Program-made: the position numbers and the translations under genes
Notes under the pieces: generated by a model
Databases searched by the model: none
Seen by the model: only the letters and a program-made list of their open reading frames with translations
Told to the model about the DNA's origin: nothing
Shown here: piece by piece, positions 35,230-43,011 of the stretch
Position numbering within the stretch: position 1 is the first letter of the stretch
Layout: every line of letters starts with the position of its first letter
Assembly: GCA_003577005.1 (NCBI GenBank)
Contig: QEUW01000057.1
Coordinates: 1 to 53,970 of the forward strand
DNA from: Chloroflexota bacterium
GTDB lineage: Bacteria; Chloroflexota; Anaerolineae; Caldilineales; Caldilineaceae
DNA length: 53,970 nt
Reading direction: 5' to 3'

Positions 35230-35298
35230 AGACTTCCGGGAGGTGGCCGGAGGGCTTTTTCGCCTGGGAGATATTCTCCGGCCACCTCCCGGAAGTCT
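35230..35298. repeat. Perfect 23-base inverted repeat, family 1-like
   Basis: AGACTTCCGGGAGGTGGCCG continues to a 23-base arm at 35230-35252; its exact complement lies at 35276-35298. The core GGGAGGTGGCCGG relates it to 32091-32156 and to the family 1 arms GGGAGGTGACCGG. It sits 37 bases before the channel promoter -35 box. Confidence 0.75.
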
Positions 35299-35334
35299 TC
35301 ACTCATGTGACTTTTGAGAAGCCCTGCTGATGCA

Positions 35335-35363
35335 TTGATATTCCGTACTGGATCGTGTATACT
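35335..35363 (+). promoter_or_regulatory. Sigma70-type promoter of the channel operon
   Basis: TTGATA at 35335-35340 and TATACT at 35358-35363 are separated by exactly 17 bases. Transcription would begin near 35370, about 76 bases before the chosen ATG at 35446. Confidence 0.65.
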
Positions 35364-35445
35364 TTGGCAACGTTCCCTTCCCCTTGTCGAACCACCCCCA
35401 GGATGGGAACGGAGTATACCCGGTATCGCCAAAGGATGTCGCCAC

Positions 35446-36174
35446 ATGGATGGCCTGCTCTTTTTTCTTGCGCTGCTTACCTCGATCATTTTTGTCGCCA
35501 TCCCCGTTCTGCTAACTGCGTCCATCATCCATCGCTACCGCCAGCTGGAGCGGATGACCGGCGCCTACACGGCAACGCTACGCGCGCTTATTGCCTATCT
35601 GGAGCGAGGTCAGCGCCCGGAACCGGGCGTCAACGGGGTGCGGCCCCCACCTCCCAAGCAGGATTGGTGGGAGGCGCTGCTCGGCTATTTTCGCCCTGCC
35701 ACTGTAGCGCCTTCTCCGGTGGAGGAATACAATATCCTCGATGATTTCGAGGATTATCTGGCGGTGCTGCGGGGCGGCAACACCGAGGGGGAACGGTATA
35801 TGCGCTTCAAGCGCAAGAGCCTGAAGATGCGGCAAGATGTGGAGCGGGACGTGGAATACTGCCGCACCTATACCGAAACGCTGCCTTATCTTGGCATCCT
35901 GGGCACGGTGTTGGGCTTCTTCTTTTCGCCAGCCGTCTTTGGCGGGGTTGCCGGCGCGGCCTCGCCGCCGACCATTACTATCGGCGGGCTGGTGCTGGCG
36001 CTCTCGAGCACGGCGGCGGCGCTGGCCTGCATCATCGTGATCAAGCTCTTTTACGAGAACGCCATCATTCCCAAATATCTGGCGTTCGAACAGGCGCTCT
36101 TGGCGCTGGATGACTATGCCGGCCGTTTTGGCGGCATCGCACGCGAACGGGTCTATGAGGCGCCGGTGCAATGA
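35446..36174 (+). CDS. MotA/TolQ/ExbB-like proton-channel protein
   Basis: The ATG at 35446 (242 residues) follows an AAAGGA site and the promoter. Membrane helices lie at about 3-27, 147-168 and 178-203. The family motif is LPYLGILGTVLGFFF (146-160), matched by ALSSTAAALA (185-194) in the next helix, as in TolQ/ExbB/MotA. A cytosolic domain of about 30-145 lies between the first and second helices. Such proteins form the stator pentamer that turns proton or sodium flow into force. The gene shares ATGA with its ExbD-like partner. The best call is an ExbB/TolQ-like motor channel; its driven machine is unknown. Confidence 0.85.
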   Translation: MDGLLFFLALLTSIIFVAIPVLLTASIIHRYRQLERMTGAYTATLRALIAYLERGQRPEPGVNGVRPPPPKQDWWEALLGYFRPATVAPSPVEEYNILDDFEDYLAVLRGGNTEGERYMRFKRKSLKMRQDVERDVEYCRTYTETLPYLGILGTVLGFFFSPAVFGGVAGAASPPTITIGGLVLALSSTAAALACIIVIKLFYENAIIPKYLAFEQALLALDDYAGRFGGIARERVYEAPVQ

Positions 36175-37778
36175 GAAGCCAGCGGCCGTATTCGTTTGTC
36201 AACCTCACCTCGCTGCTCGATGTCGTCTTTATCACCCTCTTTATCGTGGTGCTGAGCGTAGGCGCCAACTACCGGGCGGCAAGCGATGAACTGGGTCGTC
36301 GCGGTGCAGCCGCCCAGGCGACGGCCACATCGGCGCTGGCGGTTGCCGAGGCGACGGTAGGGGCGGCTGAGGCCGGGCAGCGAGCCCTGTCCGCCACAGC
36401 AACGGCTGAAGCCGCACTCGTTGCAAGTGAGGCCGCCGCCGCGCTCGCCACCGCCGACTCAGCGGTCAGCGCTGCCCAGGCAACCGCAGCGGCGGTCAGT
36501 ATATTGGCGCAGCGAGAGGGCGCTGCTGCTGCCGCCACCGTCACCGCCGCACGTGATAGGGCGGCAACCGCACAAGCTATCCAGACCAGCACCGGCGTTC
36601 GTCTGGCGGCGGCCCGTGCTACAGCCGCGGCAGCGGTGCAAGCTGAGCGCCAGGCGCTGGCTCTTGTCGCCACACGGGCCGCCGCGGTGGAAACAGAAGT
36701 TGCTCAGGCCAATGCCACAGCCAACGCACTGGTGGCAACAGCGACCGCGCAGAGTCTCATCTTGCAGAATCGTGCCGCCACGGCAGCCGCGGTCGCCACG
36801 CAGCAGGCACAAGCTGCCCAGGCAACGCTTACTGCCCAAGAGGCAGACGCGGCCACGGCGGTCGCCGCAGCGCAGGCAACCGCCCGCAGCAATCTGAGCC
36901 AGGTGCGGGGGCAGGCCACTATAGCCGTCGCCACGCTCAGCGCCGCCAGCAACCAGGAGATCGTTGCAGCGCGTGCGACGGCGGCGGCAGCGCAGACAGC
37001 AGTGGCGGCTGAGCGGGCAGCGGTCGTTATCACGGCGACCACAGCGGCGGAACAGGCGTTGGCCCAGGCAACGGCGAGCGCCGCGACAGCTACAGCCGCA
37101 GGGGCGGCTCAGGCTCGCGCCGCACAGGCAACGCTGGCAGCGGCGCTGGCGACCCCGGCTGCACAGGTCATGGCTGCCCAGGCAACTGTCACCGCTGTGG
37201 CCCTGGCTGCCCAGGAAGAAGCGGCCGCAGCCGCTACGGCTGTGGTCCTGGCAAGCGAGAGTGTTCTTGCATCGGAGGCAACGCGTGTGGTTGCGCTGGC
37301 TACAGCAGAGGCACGTGCGGATGCCGCCGCACAGGCGCAGGCGACCGCTGCTGCCGAAAATGCGCTGGCCCAGACGGCAATCGCCACGGCGGAAGGCGCC
37401 TATCAAGAAGCGCAGCAAGCTATCTATGAAGTCGGCCAGATTCTGGCCGCTGAGGATGAAGACCCTGGCATCACGCTGGCCAAGGCGCGCTGGATCGACA
37501 AGTATGGCAACTTTTATCTGCTTCGCCTCTCGCCGCTGATCGATAACCGGAGCGTGATCGATGTTGTCCGCAATGATCGATTGTTGGAGAGCCGCCAGGT
37601 GACGACCGAGGCGCACATCCGTGATCTGTTGGCTGTCCTCGACCGCGGGGATGTGGCCGATACGTTGGTCATCCTCAAATTTTCTCCGCAGTCGAGCGCC
37701 AATCACCGCGAGTGGATTTTGCGTTATCTAGACAGCTATAATTTCAAGTACCAACGCATCCTGGAGGAGATGGAATAA
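36171..37778 (+). CDS. ExbD/TolR-like protein with ~360-residue Ala-rich stalk
   Basis: This 535-residue protein begins with the ExbD-like helix NLTSLLDVVFITLFIVVL (11-28). Asp17 matches the conserved membrane aspartate of ExbD and TolR that takes part in proton flow. From about 46 to 409 the sequence is Ala/Thr/Val/Gln/Glu-rich with recurrent AQATxAA-type phrases and almost no Pro or Gly, so a long helix or Ala-coil is expected. A 110-residue globular end follows (about 425-535, FYLLRLSPLIDNRSVIDVV). Normal ExbD has only about 140 residues. The Ala stretch could project the end domain some tens of nanometres from the membrane if helical (inferred). It overlaps the channel gene. Confidence 0.8.
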   Translation: MRSQRPYSFVNLTSLLDVVFITLFIVVLSVGANYRAASDELGRRGAAAQATATSALAVAEATVGAAEAGQRALSATATAEAALVASEAAAALATADSAVSAAQATAAAVSILAQREGAAAAATVTAARDRAATAQAIQTSTGVRLAAARATAAAAVQAERQALALVATRAAAVETEVAQANATANALVATATAQSLILQNRAATAAAVATQQAQAAQATLTAQEADAATAVAAAQATARSNLSQVRGQATIAVATLSAASNQEIVAARATAAAAQTAVAAERAAVVITATTAAEQALAQATASAATATAAGAAQARAAQATLAAALATPAAQVMAAQATVTAVALAAQEEAAAAATAVVLASESVLASEATRVVALATAEARADAAAQAQATAAAENALAQTAIATAEGAYQEAQQAIYEVGQILAAEDEDPGITLAKARWIDKYGNFYLLRLSPLIDNRSVIDVVRNDRLLESRQVTTEAHIRDLLAVLDRGDVADTLVILKFSPQSSANHREWILRYLDSYNFKYQRILEEME

Positions 37779-38243
37779 ATGAGGGGCTGTCTATACGTTA
37801 TCTTTGTCCGGCCGTTTGCCCTGTTGTTGCATGCGATCTGGGACCTCCTCAACCTGATCCCTTACCTTCTCGTTGTGTTGGCATTGTGGCTGGTTTTTGG
37901 CTATTTTGTATGGGGCGGCTTCAGTTTGCCGGGCGGCTTCAATCCGTTTGGCTGGTTCAACAGGGAACCGGCCATGACACAGACGGCTCCCCGCCCTTCC
38001 CCAGCTGCCGATACCGCTGAGGGCGTCTCACTCGTCTTCCGCTTTCTCTGGCAGGGGGAGCGCATTTACTATCTGGGTAATGAGATCACCGAAGAGTACT
38101 TTGCCGAGCTGGCGCGCGAGGCCCGGGAGCTCAATGGCAAAGTCGAGGTCCAACAGGCTTCGGATGTGACGGTAGAGACGGCGGACCGGCGCCGGGCCAT
38201 TCTGGACGAAGTGGGGGTTAATTACGAGATCATCCCCCGTTAG
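37779..38243 (+). CDS. Small single-helix protein with ExbD-like outer domain
   Basis: This 154-residue protein starts directly after the stop of the stalk gene, with GGAGGAG inside its end as ribosome-binding site. Its helix is at about 25-48 (LIPYLLVVLALWLVFGYFVW). The soluble end (about 83-154) resembles an ExbD/TolR periplasmic fold: VFRFLWQGERIYYLGNEI, then AELAREARELNGKVEVQQ and a final ILDEVGVNYEIIPR. It probably joins the same complex. No catalytic motif is visible. The resemblance is by eye and needs a profile search to confirm. Confidence 0.65.
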   Translation: MRGCLYVIFVRPFALLLHAIWDLLNLIPYLLVVLALWLVFGYFVWGGFSLPGGFNPFGWFNREPAMTQTAPRPSPAADTAEGVSLVFRFLWQGERIYYLGNEITEEYFAELAREARELNGKVEVQQASDVTVETADRRRAILDEVGVNYEIIPR

Positions 38244-38293
38244 CAACCGGTGAAGGACTCGCAGCGACCCTAGCGGCGCAACGGCTCACATCC

Positions 38294-39313
38294 TCATTGT
38301 TCTGCGGTCGTGGCGGGATGTCCCTGTTCCTGCCAGTAGTTATTCAGTTCTTCGGTGAAGCTTTCTTCCACAAAATCGATTGTGAGAAAGAGGCTGCGGT
38401 CGAGCCAGGGCGCGGCGTTCAGTACTTCAGGGTCGACGGCCAGTAGCACAATGGCCTGGGTCGGTGTATCCCCCAGCGCCTCGACCTGAAGGTTGGTCGT
38501 GCTATAGGGCACCAGTAGCATACGGTCGGGGTCGTAGAGGCCGGTCGTCATAAAGATCACCAGGTAGAGCACCCGCTCCTGGCTTAGGTCGAGCAGCATG
38601 TCTTCCAACAGGCCAAGGTCCTCTCCCAGCCCACCAGCGTGAAGACCGATCATCGGCCGTATGCGCACGGCGGCGACCTCTGCTCCCACTTGGGGCTGGA
38701 ACCCCACCTGGCCCCAGAAGTCTACCTGCTCGACCTGCCATGCGTCACCAAAGCCGGCCGGCCAATCGTCTGTCACAGGCGGAGCGGCCCGTAACAACTC
38801 CTCCTCTATAGCCAAGACAAGCTGCAATTCTGGGTTCCACCCTAAGGTTGCCAGCGGCAGCGCCACTTGAGTCCCGCCTAGGCCAAACAGCTCATCGTAG
38901 GCAAGCACGCCGTACAAAAGCTGGCCAGTGGACGCATCGATGACAAAGTCACGCACGTTGCCAACCGGGCGGCCATCTGGCAGTTGGACCGTGCGGTCAA
39001 GGAGTGAGACAGCGCGCACGAGCGTCCCGCTGAGGGCAAGCGGGCTGGCTGGCGTTTCACCCGCCGCGGGTGCCGGCTCGGCTGTTGCGGGGTCTCCACC
39101 CAGATCCTCCAGACCGACTTCCTCTGCCGGAACGACAATTGCCCCCGCACCGCCCTCGTCTGTCGCGGCAGAGTCCTCAAGCAACACGGGTGTTTCGCCG
39201 GCCTGCAATATATATTGGTCAGCCGGCGCCGGACAGGCCGTGAGCGCGACCGCCAACAACACAAGCAACAGCGGCAAGCAGAAGAAACGTCTATAGCGTT
39301 GATCGTTTGGCAT
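38294..39313 (-). CDS. PRC-barrel-domain lipoprotein
   Basis: I chose the ATG at 39313 (339 residues) because AAGGAGTTTAACA precedes it; upstream codons lack such a site. The lipobox LTAC gives a lipid-anchored cysteine at about residue 27. An acidic Ala/Pro-rich linker (about 45-100) leads to two PRC-barrel-like modules, one from LVRAVSLLDRTVQLPDGRPV and one from VAAVRIRPMIGL with LVIFMTTGLYDPDRMLLVPY. PRC barrels bind other macromolecules and are often found in surface or photosynthetic assemblies. The gene converges on the channel operon. Confidence 0.75.
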   Translation of the reverse strand: MPNDQRYRRFFCLPLLLVLLAVALTACPAPADQYILQAGETPVLLEDSAATDEGGAGAIVVPAEEVGLEDLGGDPATAEPAPAAGETPASPLALSGTLVRAVSLLDRTVQLPDGRPVGNVRDFVIDASTGQLLYGVLAYDELFGLGGTQVALPLATLGWNPELQLVLAIEEELLRAAPPVTDDWPAGFGDAWQVEQVDFWGQVGFQPQVGAEVAAVRIRPMIGLHAGGLGEDLGLLEDMLLDLSQERVLYLVIFMTTGLYDPDRMLLVPYSTTNLQVEALGDTPTQAIVLLAVDPEVLNAAPWLDRSLFLTIDFVEESFTEELNNYWQEQGHPATTAEQ

Positions 39314-39407
39314 TGTTAAACTCCTTGCGTTCTGTACCTCAATCCAGTGTTCATTCCTTAGCGACGGACGATCCCGCCTCACTCACCCTATCCACTTTTC
39401 CGAAACA

Positions 39408-39492
39408 CTTAATCCTACTACCGCACTTCTGCGCCCAGTGGGCGCAGAGGACTTAGCCACGGGTTCCGGCTAAGTGCGGTTGTAGGATTAAG
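39408..39492. repeat. Nested cruciform repeat
   Basis: CTTAATCCTACTACCGCACTT (39408-39428, 21 bases split as CTTAATCCTACT and ACCGCACTT) pairs with a near-exact complement at 39472-39492, one mismatch. Inside lie two smaller palindromes, CTGCGCCCA/TGGGCGCAG at about 39430-39448 and TTAGCC/GGCTAA. The arrangement would form a branched structure. Confidence 0.65.
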
Positions 39493-39667
39493 CCTGGCTT
39501 GACCAGTATGACTATTTCGTGTGCATTAATCCATGTGTCTACACCTTCGCGGTAGATACAATCTTGAGCATAGCAGAAGATATTGAGAGAGCTTCTGTTG
39601 ATCACGATGAAATGTGCCAAACGATAGTGCCTATTCTTATTCCTTGGCATATAGGTGTCACTCACAA

Positions 39668-39719
39668 GATATGGTGGACTAGGGAAGCTTAATGATATGG
39701 TGGACTAGGGAAGCTTAAT
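39668..39719 (+). repeat. Two perfect copies of a 26-base tandem repeat
   Basis: The unit begins GATATGGTGGACTAGGGAAG and ends CTTAAT; copies are at 39668-39693 and 39694-39719. It may be a binding site array or a small slippage product. Confidence 0.8.
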
Positions 39720-39956
39720 AATGACTCAGAGCAAGGTCAACCGTTTTAGTCGATAGGTGACCAGTCGATTTACGCTTCAGAGCTGTTACTCCGCTAATTT
39801 CTCTGGATAAGTGCTGCAACGCGATTACCTCTCTTGGTTCGCAATCTGAATCTATTGCCGGCCGAACCAAGAGAACGTATGCTTCCCTTCCGGGGGAGCC
39901 AAGGTGAAGATTACTCTGACGACGGAGAAAGTTTACACTGCAGAAAGGAGAGTTTT

Positions 39957-41516
39957 ATGGTTACATCGCGCCGTTTTCGTTACCCGTTAGCGTTGTTGCT
40001 GGCCCTGAGTCTCGCCGTGATTGGGCTTCAGACTGGAAGCATGGCGCAAGCTACTCCAACCGCCAACCCGGATACCTCGACCACAGCCGGGGAGATGCGT
40101 CTTGCGCTTCAAGCCACTCAATCCCTGGCGCAGGTACAGCAACAGCAGGAGCCACCCATGCAGATTGGGATAGGCGCCGCTGTTCAACCGACTGGGACGC
40201 TGCCCGGCGATCCGGCGATCCAACTGGTGCAGGTAGCCGAAGGGCTGGTCGACCCGGTCAATGTTGCCGCGCCCAACGACGGCAGCGGGCGCATTTTTAT
40301 CGTTGAACGGGTAGGCACGATCCGTATCGTCGAAAACGACCAGTTGCTTGACGAGCCCTTCCTCGACATCAGCGAAGTTGTCAAAACCGATTTTCTCGAA
40401 CAAGGCTTGCTGGGGTTGGCCTTCCATCCCGATTATGCCCAAAATGGCCGTTTCTTTGTCAACTATACCGATTGGCGCACCAATGGCGACACCCATGTGG
40501 TGGAGTTTAGCGTCTCAGACGATAATCCCAATCAGGCCAACCCCGACAGCGCCCGCGTGCTGCTGACCTATGACCAGCCTTTTGTCAACCACAACGGCGG
40601 CACGATCAAGTTTGGCCCGGATGGCTATCTCTATATCGCAGCCGGGGACGGTGGTATGGCTGGGGATCCCTATCGAACGGCGCAGGATTTGAGCAGCCCG
40701 CTGGGTAAGTTGCTGCGCATCGATGTCGATGTCGAGGAGCACCAGGGCTACGGCATCCCCGAAGACAACCCGTTTGCAGGCCGGGTGCTGTATTCACCTC
40801 AGGCCAACCAGATGGCCCAGGACGGCAGCTATGCCCCCGATGCCCGGCCAGAGATCTGGGCCTATGGCCTGCGCAATCCCTGGCAATTCAGCTTTGACCG
40901 GGAGACCGGTGACCTCTACATTGCCGATGTGGGTCAAAACTCGTGGGAAGAGATCAACTTCCAGCCGGCGGACAGCATGGGAGGCGTGAACTACGGCTGG
41001 CCCGTGCTCGAAGCGTCTCACTGTTATCCGCCTGATACAGATTGCCAACCCTTTGGTGTGCTGCCGGTGGCCGAATACCCAATTCCGAGTGAAGGTTGCT
41101 CCATCACTGGGATCGGGGTCTATCGCGGCGAGGATTTTCCGAGCCTGGACGGCATCTACTTTGCTTCTGATTTCTGCTCCGGGCGGGTCTGGGGCCTGAC
41201 TCAAGGGGAAAATGGAGCGTGGCACTTTGCCCGACTGCTCGACGTGCCCCTACGCGCTACCGGCGCCGGTGAAGATGAAGCAGGGAACCTCTATCTGGCC
41301 GTCTGTAATTGTACCTTTGGCCGTGATTATGACCCGTACGCCAATCCCGGTGGCACGGTCTGGCGCATTGTTGCCGCCGACCAGGTGCCGGAAGGCGCAG
41401 TGACCCCTGAAACCGGCGCCGAGCCAACAGATGAGCCAGCAGCGGAGGAGGAGACAGAAGGAGAAGGGGCGGCAGAGGAAGAACCGACTGAAGGAGAGAC
41501 CGAAGACAACGACTAA
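39957..41516 (+). CDS. Secreted PQQ-dependent sugar dehydrogenase-like protein
   Basis: I took the ATG at 39957 (519 residues), just after GAAAGGAGAGTTTT and before a signal peptide (YPLALLLALSLAVIGLQTG). The beta-propeller has family phrases GRIFIVERVGTIRIVEND, LLGLAFHPDYAQNGRFFVNY, HNGGTIKFGPDGYLYIAAGD, EIWAYGLRNPWQFSFDRETG and DVGQNSWEEIN. Soluble glucose dehydrogenases of this class bind PQQ and calcium and oxidise aldoses. The C-terminal ~45 residues are a Glu/Thr/Ala-rich acidic tail (e.g. EEETEGEGAAEEEPTEGETE), perhaps a surface spacer. No acceptor or PQQ gene is nearby, so cofactor use is inferred from the family. Confidence 0.85.
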   Translation: MVTSRRFRYPLALLLALSLAVIGLQTGSMAQATPTANPDTSTTAGEMRLALQATQSLAQVQQQQEPPMQIGIGAAVQPTGTLPGDPAIQLVQVAEGLVDPVNVAAPNDGSGRIFIVERVGTIRIVENDQLLDEPFLDISEVVKTDFLEQGLLGLAFHPDYAQNGRFFVNYTDWRTNGDTHVVEFSVSDDNPNQANPDSARVLLTYDQPFVNHNGGTIKFGPDGYLYIAAGDGGMAGDPYRTAQDLSSPLGKLLRIDVDVEEHQGYGIPEDNPFAGRVLYSPQANQMAQDGSYAPDARPEIWAYGLRNPWQFSFDRETGDLYIADVGQNSWEEINFQPADSMGGVNYGWPVLEASHCYPPDTDCQPFGVLPVAEYPIPSEGCSITGIGVYRGEDFPSLDGIYFASDFCSGRVWGLTQGENGAWHFARLLDVPLRATGAGEDEAGNLYLAVCNCTFGRDYDPYANPGGTVWRIVAADQVPEGAVTPETGAEPTDEPAAEEETEGEGAAEEEPTEGETEDND

Positions 41517-41554
41517 TCCAACGCGTTGCAGGCTTTGACAGCCGTATCGTTTAT

Positions 41555-41598
41555 GGGGCGGATTGTAGCATCAGGTTTGCAATCCGCCCCTTTTTCTT
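41555..41598 (+). terminator. Rho-independent terminator of the sugar dehydrogenase
   Basis: GGGGCGGATT (41555-41564) pairs with AATCCGCCCC (41581-41590), followed by TTTTTCTT. Confidence 0.75.
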
Positions 41599-41629
41599 AA
41601 AACGTGTTTGAAAACCCGGTGCGGGGTAA

Positions 41630-41696
41630 AGCATTCCGGGAAAGAGCGAGAGAATCTTTGGCAAATCGACCTGTTCTCGCCCTTTCCCCGAATGCT
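41630..41696. repeat. Family 2 palindrome, second copy
   Basis: AGCATTCCGGGAAAGAGCGA plus GA (41630-41651) pairs with 41675-41696 with two mismatches. The core GCATTCCGGGAAAG is identical to that at 28677-28690. Confidence 0.7.
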
Positions 41697-41730
41697 TATC
41701 CAGGCGGTTTCTTGCCCACTCACTTGCACA

Positions 41731-42915
41731 TCAATCCTTATATGGGTCGCGCTCGTTTTCCCCGGCCATGGCGACACCGATGGGAGTAAGCGTGTGGAGG
41801 ATACGTACCGTACCCTTGTGGTATTCGAGCACTTCATCGAGCCGCTTGTAACAGTGGGGCGATTCGTCGGTGCCGGCGCCACGCAGTTCGACACCGGCCT
41901 CGCGCACCCAGTTCATCATCATCTTGCGGCTGACCGCGCCCTCTGTCACCACCACCGCGCGGCCTTTGACCCACTTGCGCTTACCAGCAGCCTTGGTGCG
42001 TGACATGACGCGCCCGGCGCCATGGACGGTGGAGCAAAGCGCCTGGCGGCTCTCTTCGCTGTCGATGCCTTCGAGGATCACCGCCGGCTCGGCCATCGTG
42101 CCGCCGACAAAGCTGCGCTGGCCGGGGAAGGCGGGTGTGGCGCCTTTGCGAACAACCCAGAGATCCCGGCCAGCGTGTGTCTCGCGCCAGGAAAAATTAT
42201 GATGGTTATGTACCTCGTCGACGACGCGGGCCCCCAAAATACTCGCCACCTTCTGGCAGACCCAATCGCGCCCTGCGTAGGCATAGCGCCCGGCCAGCTT
42301 CATGGCGGCGATATACTCCTGCCCTAGCGGCGAGTCCACATGCAGCAGCACCGGCTCGACGTTGATGCCGTCCTTACCACCGCCGGCCTTGATAAAGTGG
42401 GTGGCCAGGTGGTGGCCAAAGCCGCGCGAACCAAAGTGAACGCCACACCAAACGCGGTCCTGTTCATCGACAAAGAGGTCCACATAGTGGTTGCCCGACC
42501 CGACGGTGCCCAACTGTTCACGCGCCAGCCCCTTTAGCTTCTTGACCACGGGAATGTCCCAGGCCGGGTCATCGTGAAACAACTCGTGATCCACCTCTTC
42601 GGCGTTCTTGCGCCCTATACCAAAGGAGACCTGGTTCCAGATATCGTCCATGATCTCCTTGATAAAAGAGCGCACCTCGCCAGCGTCGGCGTCGAGCAAA
42701 ACGACTTTATTGCCACAAGAGATATCGAAGCCAACGCCCGACGGGCTGATATGTTCGGCATACGCCGCCACGCCACCGATGGGCATGGCATACCCGATAT
42801 GATGGTCGGCCATGAGGGCAAAGGCCTCAGCGCGGCGGGCGCAAGTCACTGCCTGCGCTACCGCATCTTCGAGCGGCTCGCCCCACACGGGGATGTTGTC
42901 GATCATCTTGTGCAT
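41731..42915 (-). CDS. rtcB: RtcB family RNA ligase
   Basis: This 394-residue protein is near the length of E. coli RtcB. Metal and guanylate motifs are visible: SPSGVGFDISCGNKV (Cys in place), QLGTVGSGNHYVDLF, VHFGSRGFGHHLATHF, HNHHNFSW and CSTVHGAGRVMSR (guanylated histidine). RtcB joins RNA 2',3'-cyclic phosphate or 3'-phosphate to 5'-OH ends using GTP and Mn2+, in tRNA splicing and RNA repair. The HNH nuclease lies 96 bases upstream on the same strand, so they may be cotranscribed. No archease or RtcA gene is adjacent. Confidence 0.88.
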   Translation of the reverse strand: MHKMIDNIPVWGEPLEDAVAQAVTCARRAEAFALMADHHIGYAMPIGGVAAYAEHISPSGVGFDISCGNKVVLLDADAGEVRSFIKEIMDDIWNQVSFGIGRKNAEEVDHELFHDDPAWDIPVVKKLKGLAREQLGTVGSGNHYVDLFVDEQDRVWCGVHFGSRGFGHHLATHFIKAGGGKDGINVEPVLLHVDSPLGQEYIAAMKLAGRYAYAGRDWVCQKVASILGARVVDEVHNHHNFSWRETHAGRDLWVVRKGATPAFPGQRSFVGGTMAEPAVILEGIDSEESRQALCSTVHGAGRVMSRTKAAGKRKWVKGRAVVVTEGAVSRKMMMNWVREAGVELRGAGTDESPHCYKRLDEVLEYHKGTVRILHTLTPIGVAMAGENERDPYKD

Positions 42916-42936
42916 AGCAACTAACCTCTATTTCCA

Positions 42937-43011
42937 CGGTACTGCGTAATGCGTGATGCGTAGTACGTATTATGTATTACGCAGTACGCATCACGCAGTA
43001 CCCATCACGCA
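42937..43011. repeat. Short repeat cluster of TACGCAT/ATGCGTA units
   Basis: The 75 bases between rtcB and the HNH gene are made of TACTGCGTAATGCGTGATGC-type units and their complements (ACGCAGTACGCATCACGCAG). They can fold into a near-perfect hairpin. No gene lies here. Confidence 0.65.

Larger units (their letters stand above)
34827..35445 (+). other. Intergenic region before the channel operon
   Basis: This region holds the ribosome-binding site of the LuxR gene on the left, the family 1 palindrome at 35230-35298, and the near-consensus promoter at 35335-35363. A frame from a TTG at 35314 that reaches into the channel gene overlaps this promoter, which argues against that start. Confidence 0.6.
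39314..39956. other. Repeat-rich gene-free region before the sugar dehydrogenase
   Basis: This region holds the cruciform at 39408-39492 and the tandem 26-base repeat at 39668-39719. A 70-codon frame at 39453-39665 crosses the cruciform and was rejected. A weak upstream frame (39834-39956) continues into the dehydrogenase gene but lacks a signal or ribosome site. Confidence 0.5.

Noticed and set aside
35314..35445. A longer TTG start for the MotA/TolQ-like gene
   Set aside because: It would place the promoter at 35335-35363 inside the coding region; the ATG at 35446 has a ribosome site and a normal first helix.
36459..37706. A 415-residue minus-strand frame opposite the Ala-rich stalk
   Set aside because: GC-rich Ala codons produce Cys/Arg/Gly-rich antisense frames; there is no start context or domain, and the sense strand has clear overlap with neighbours.
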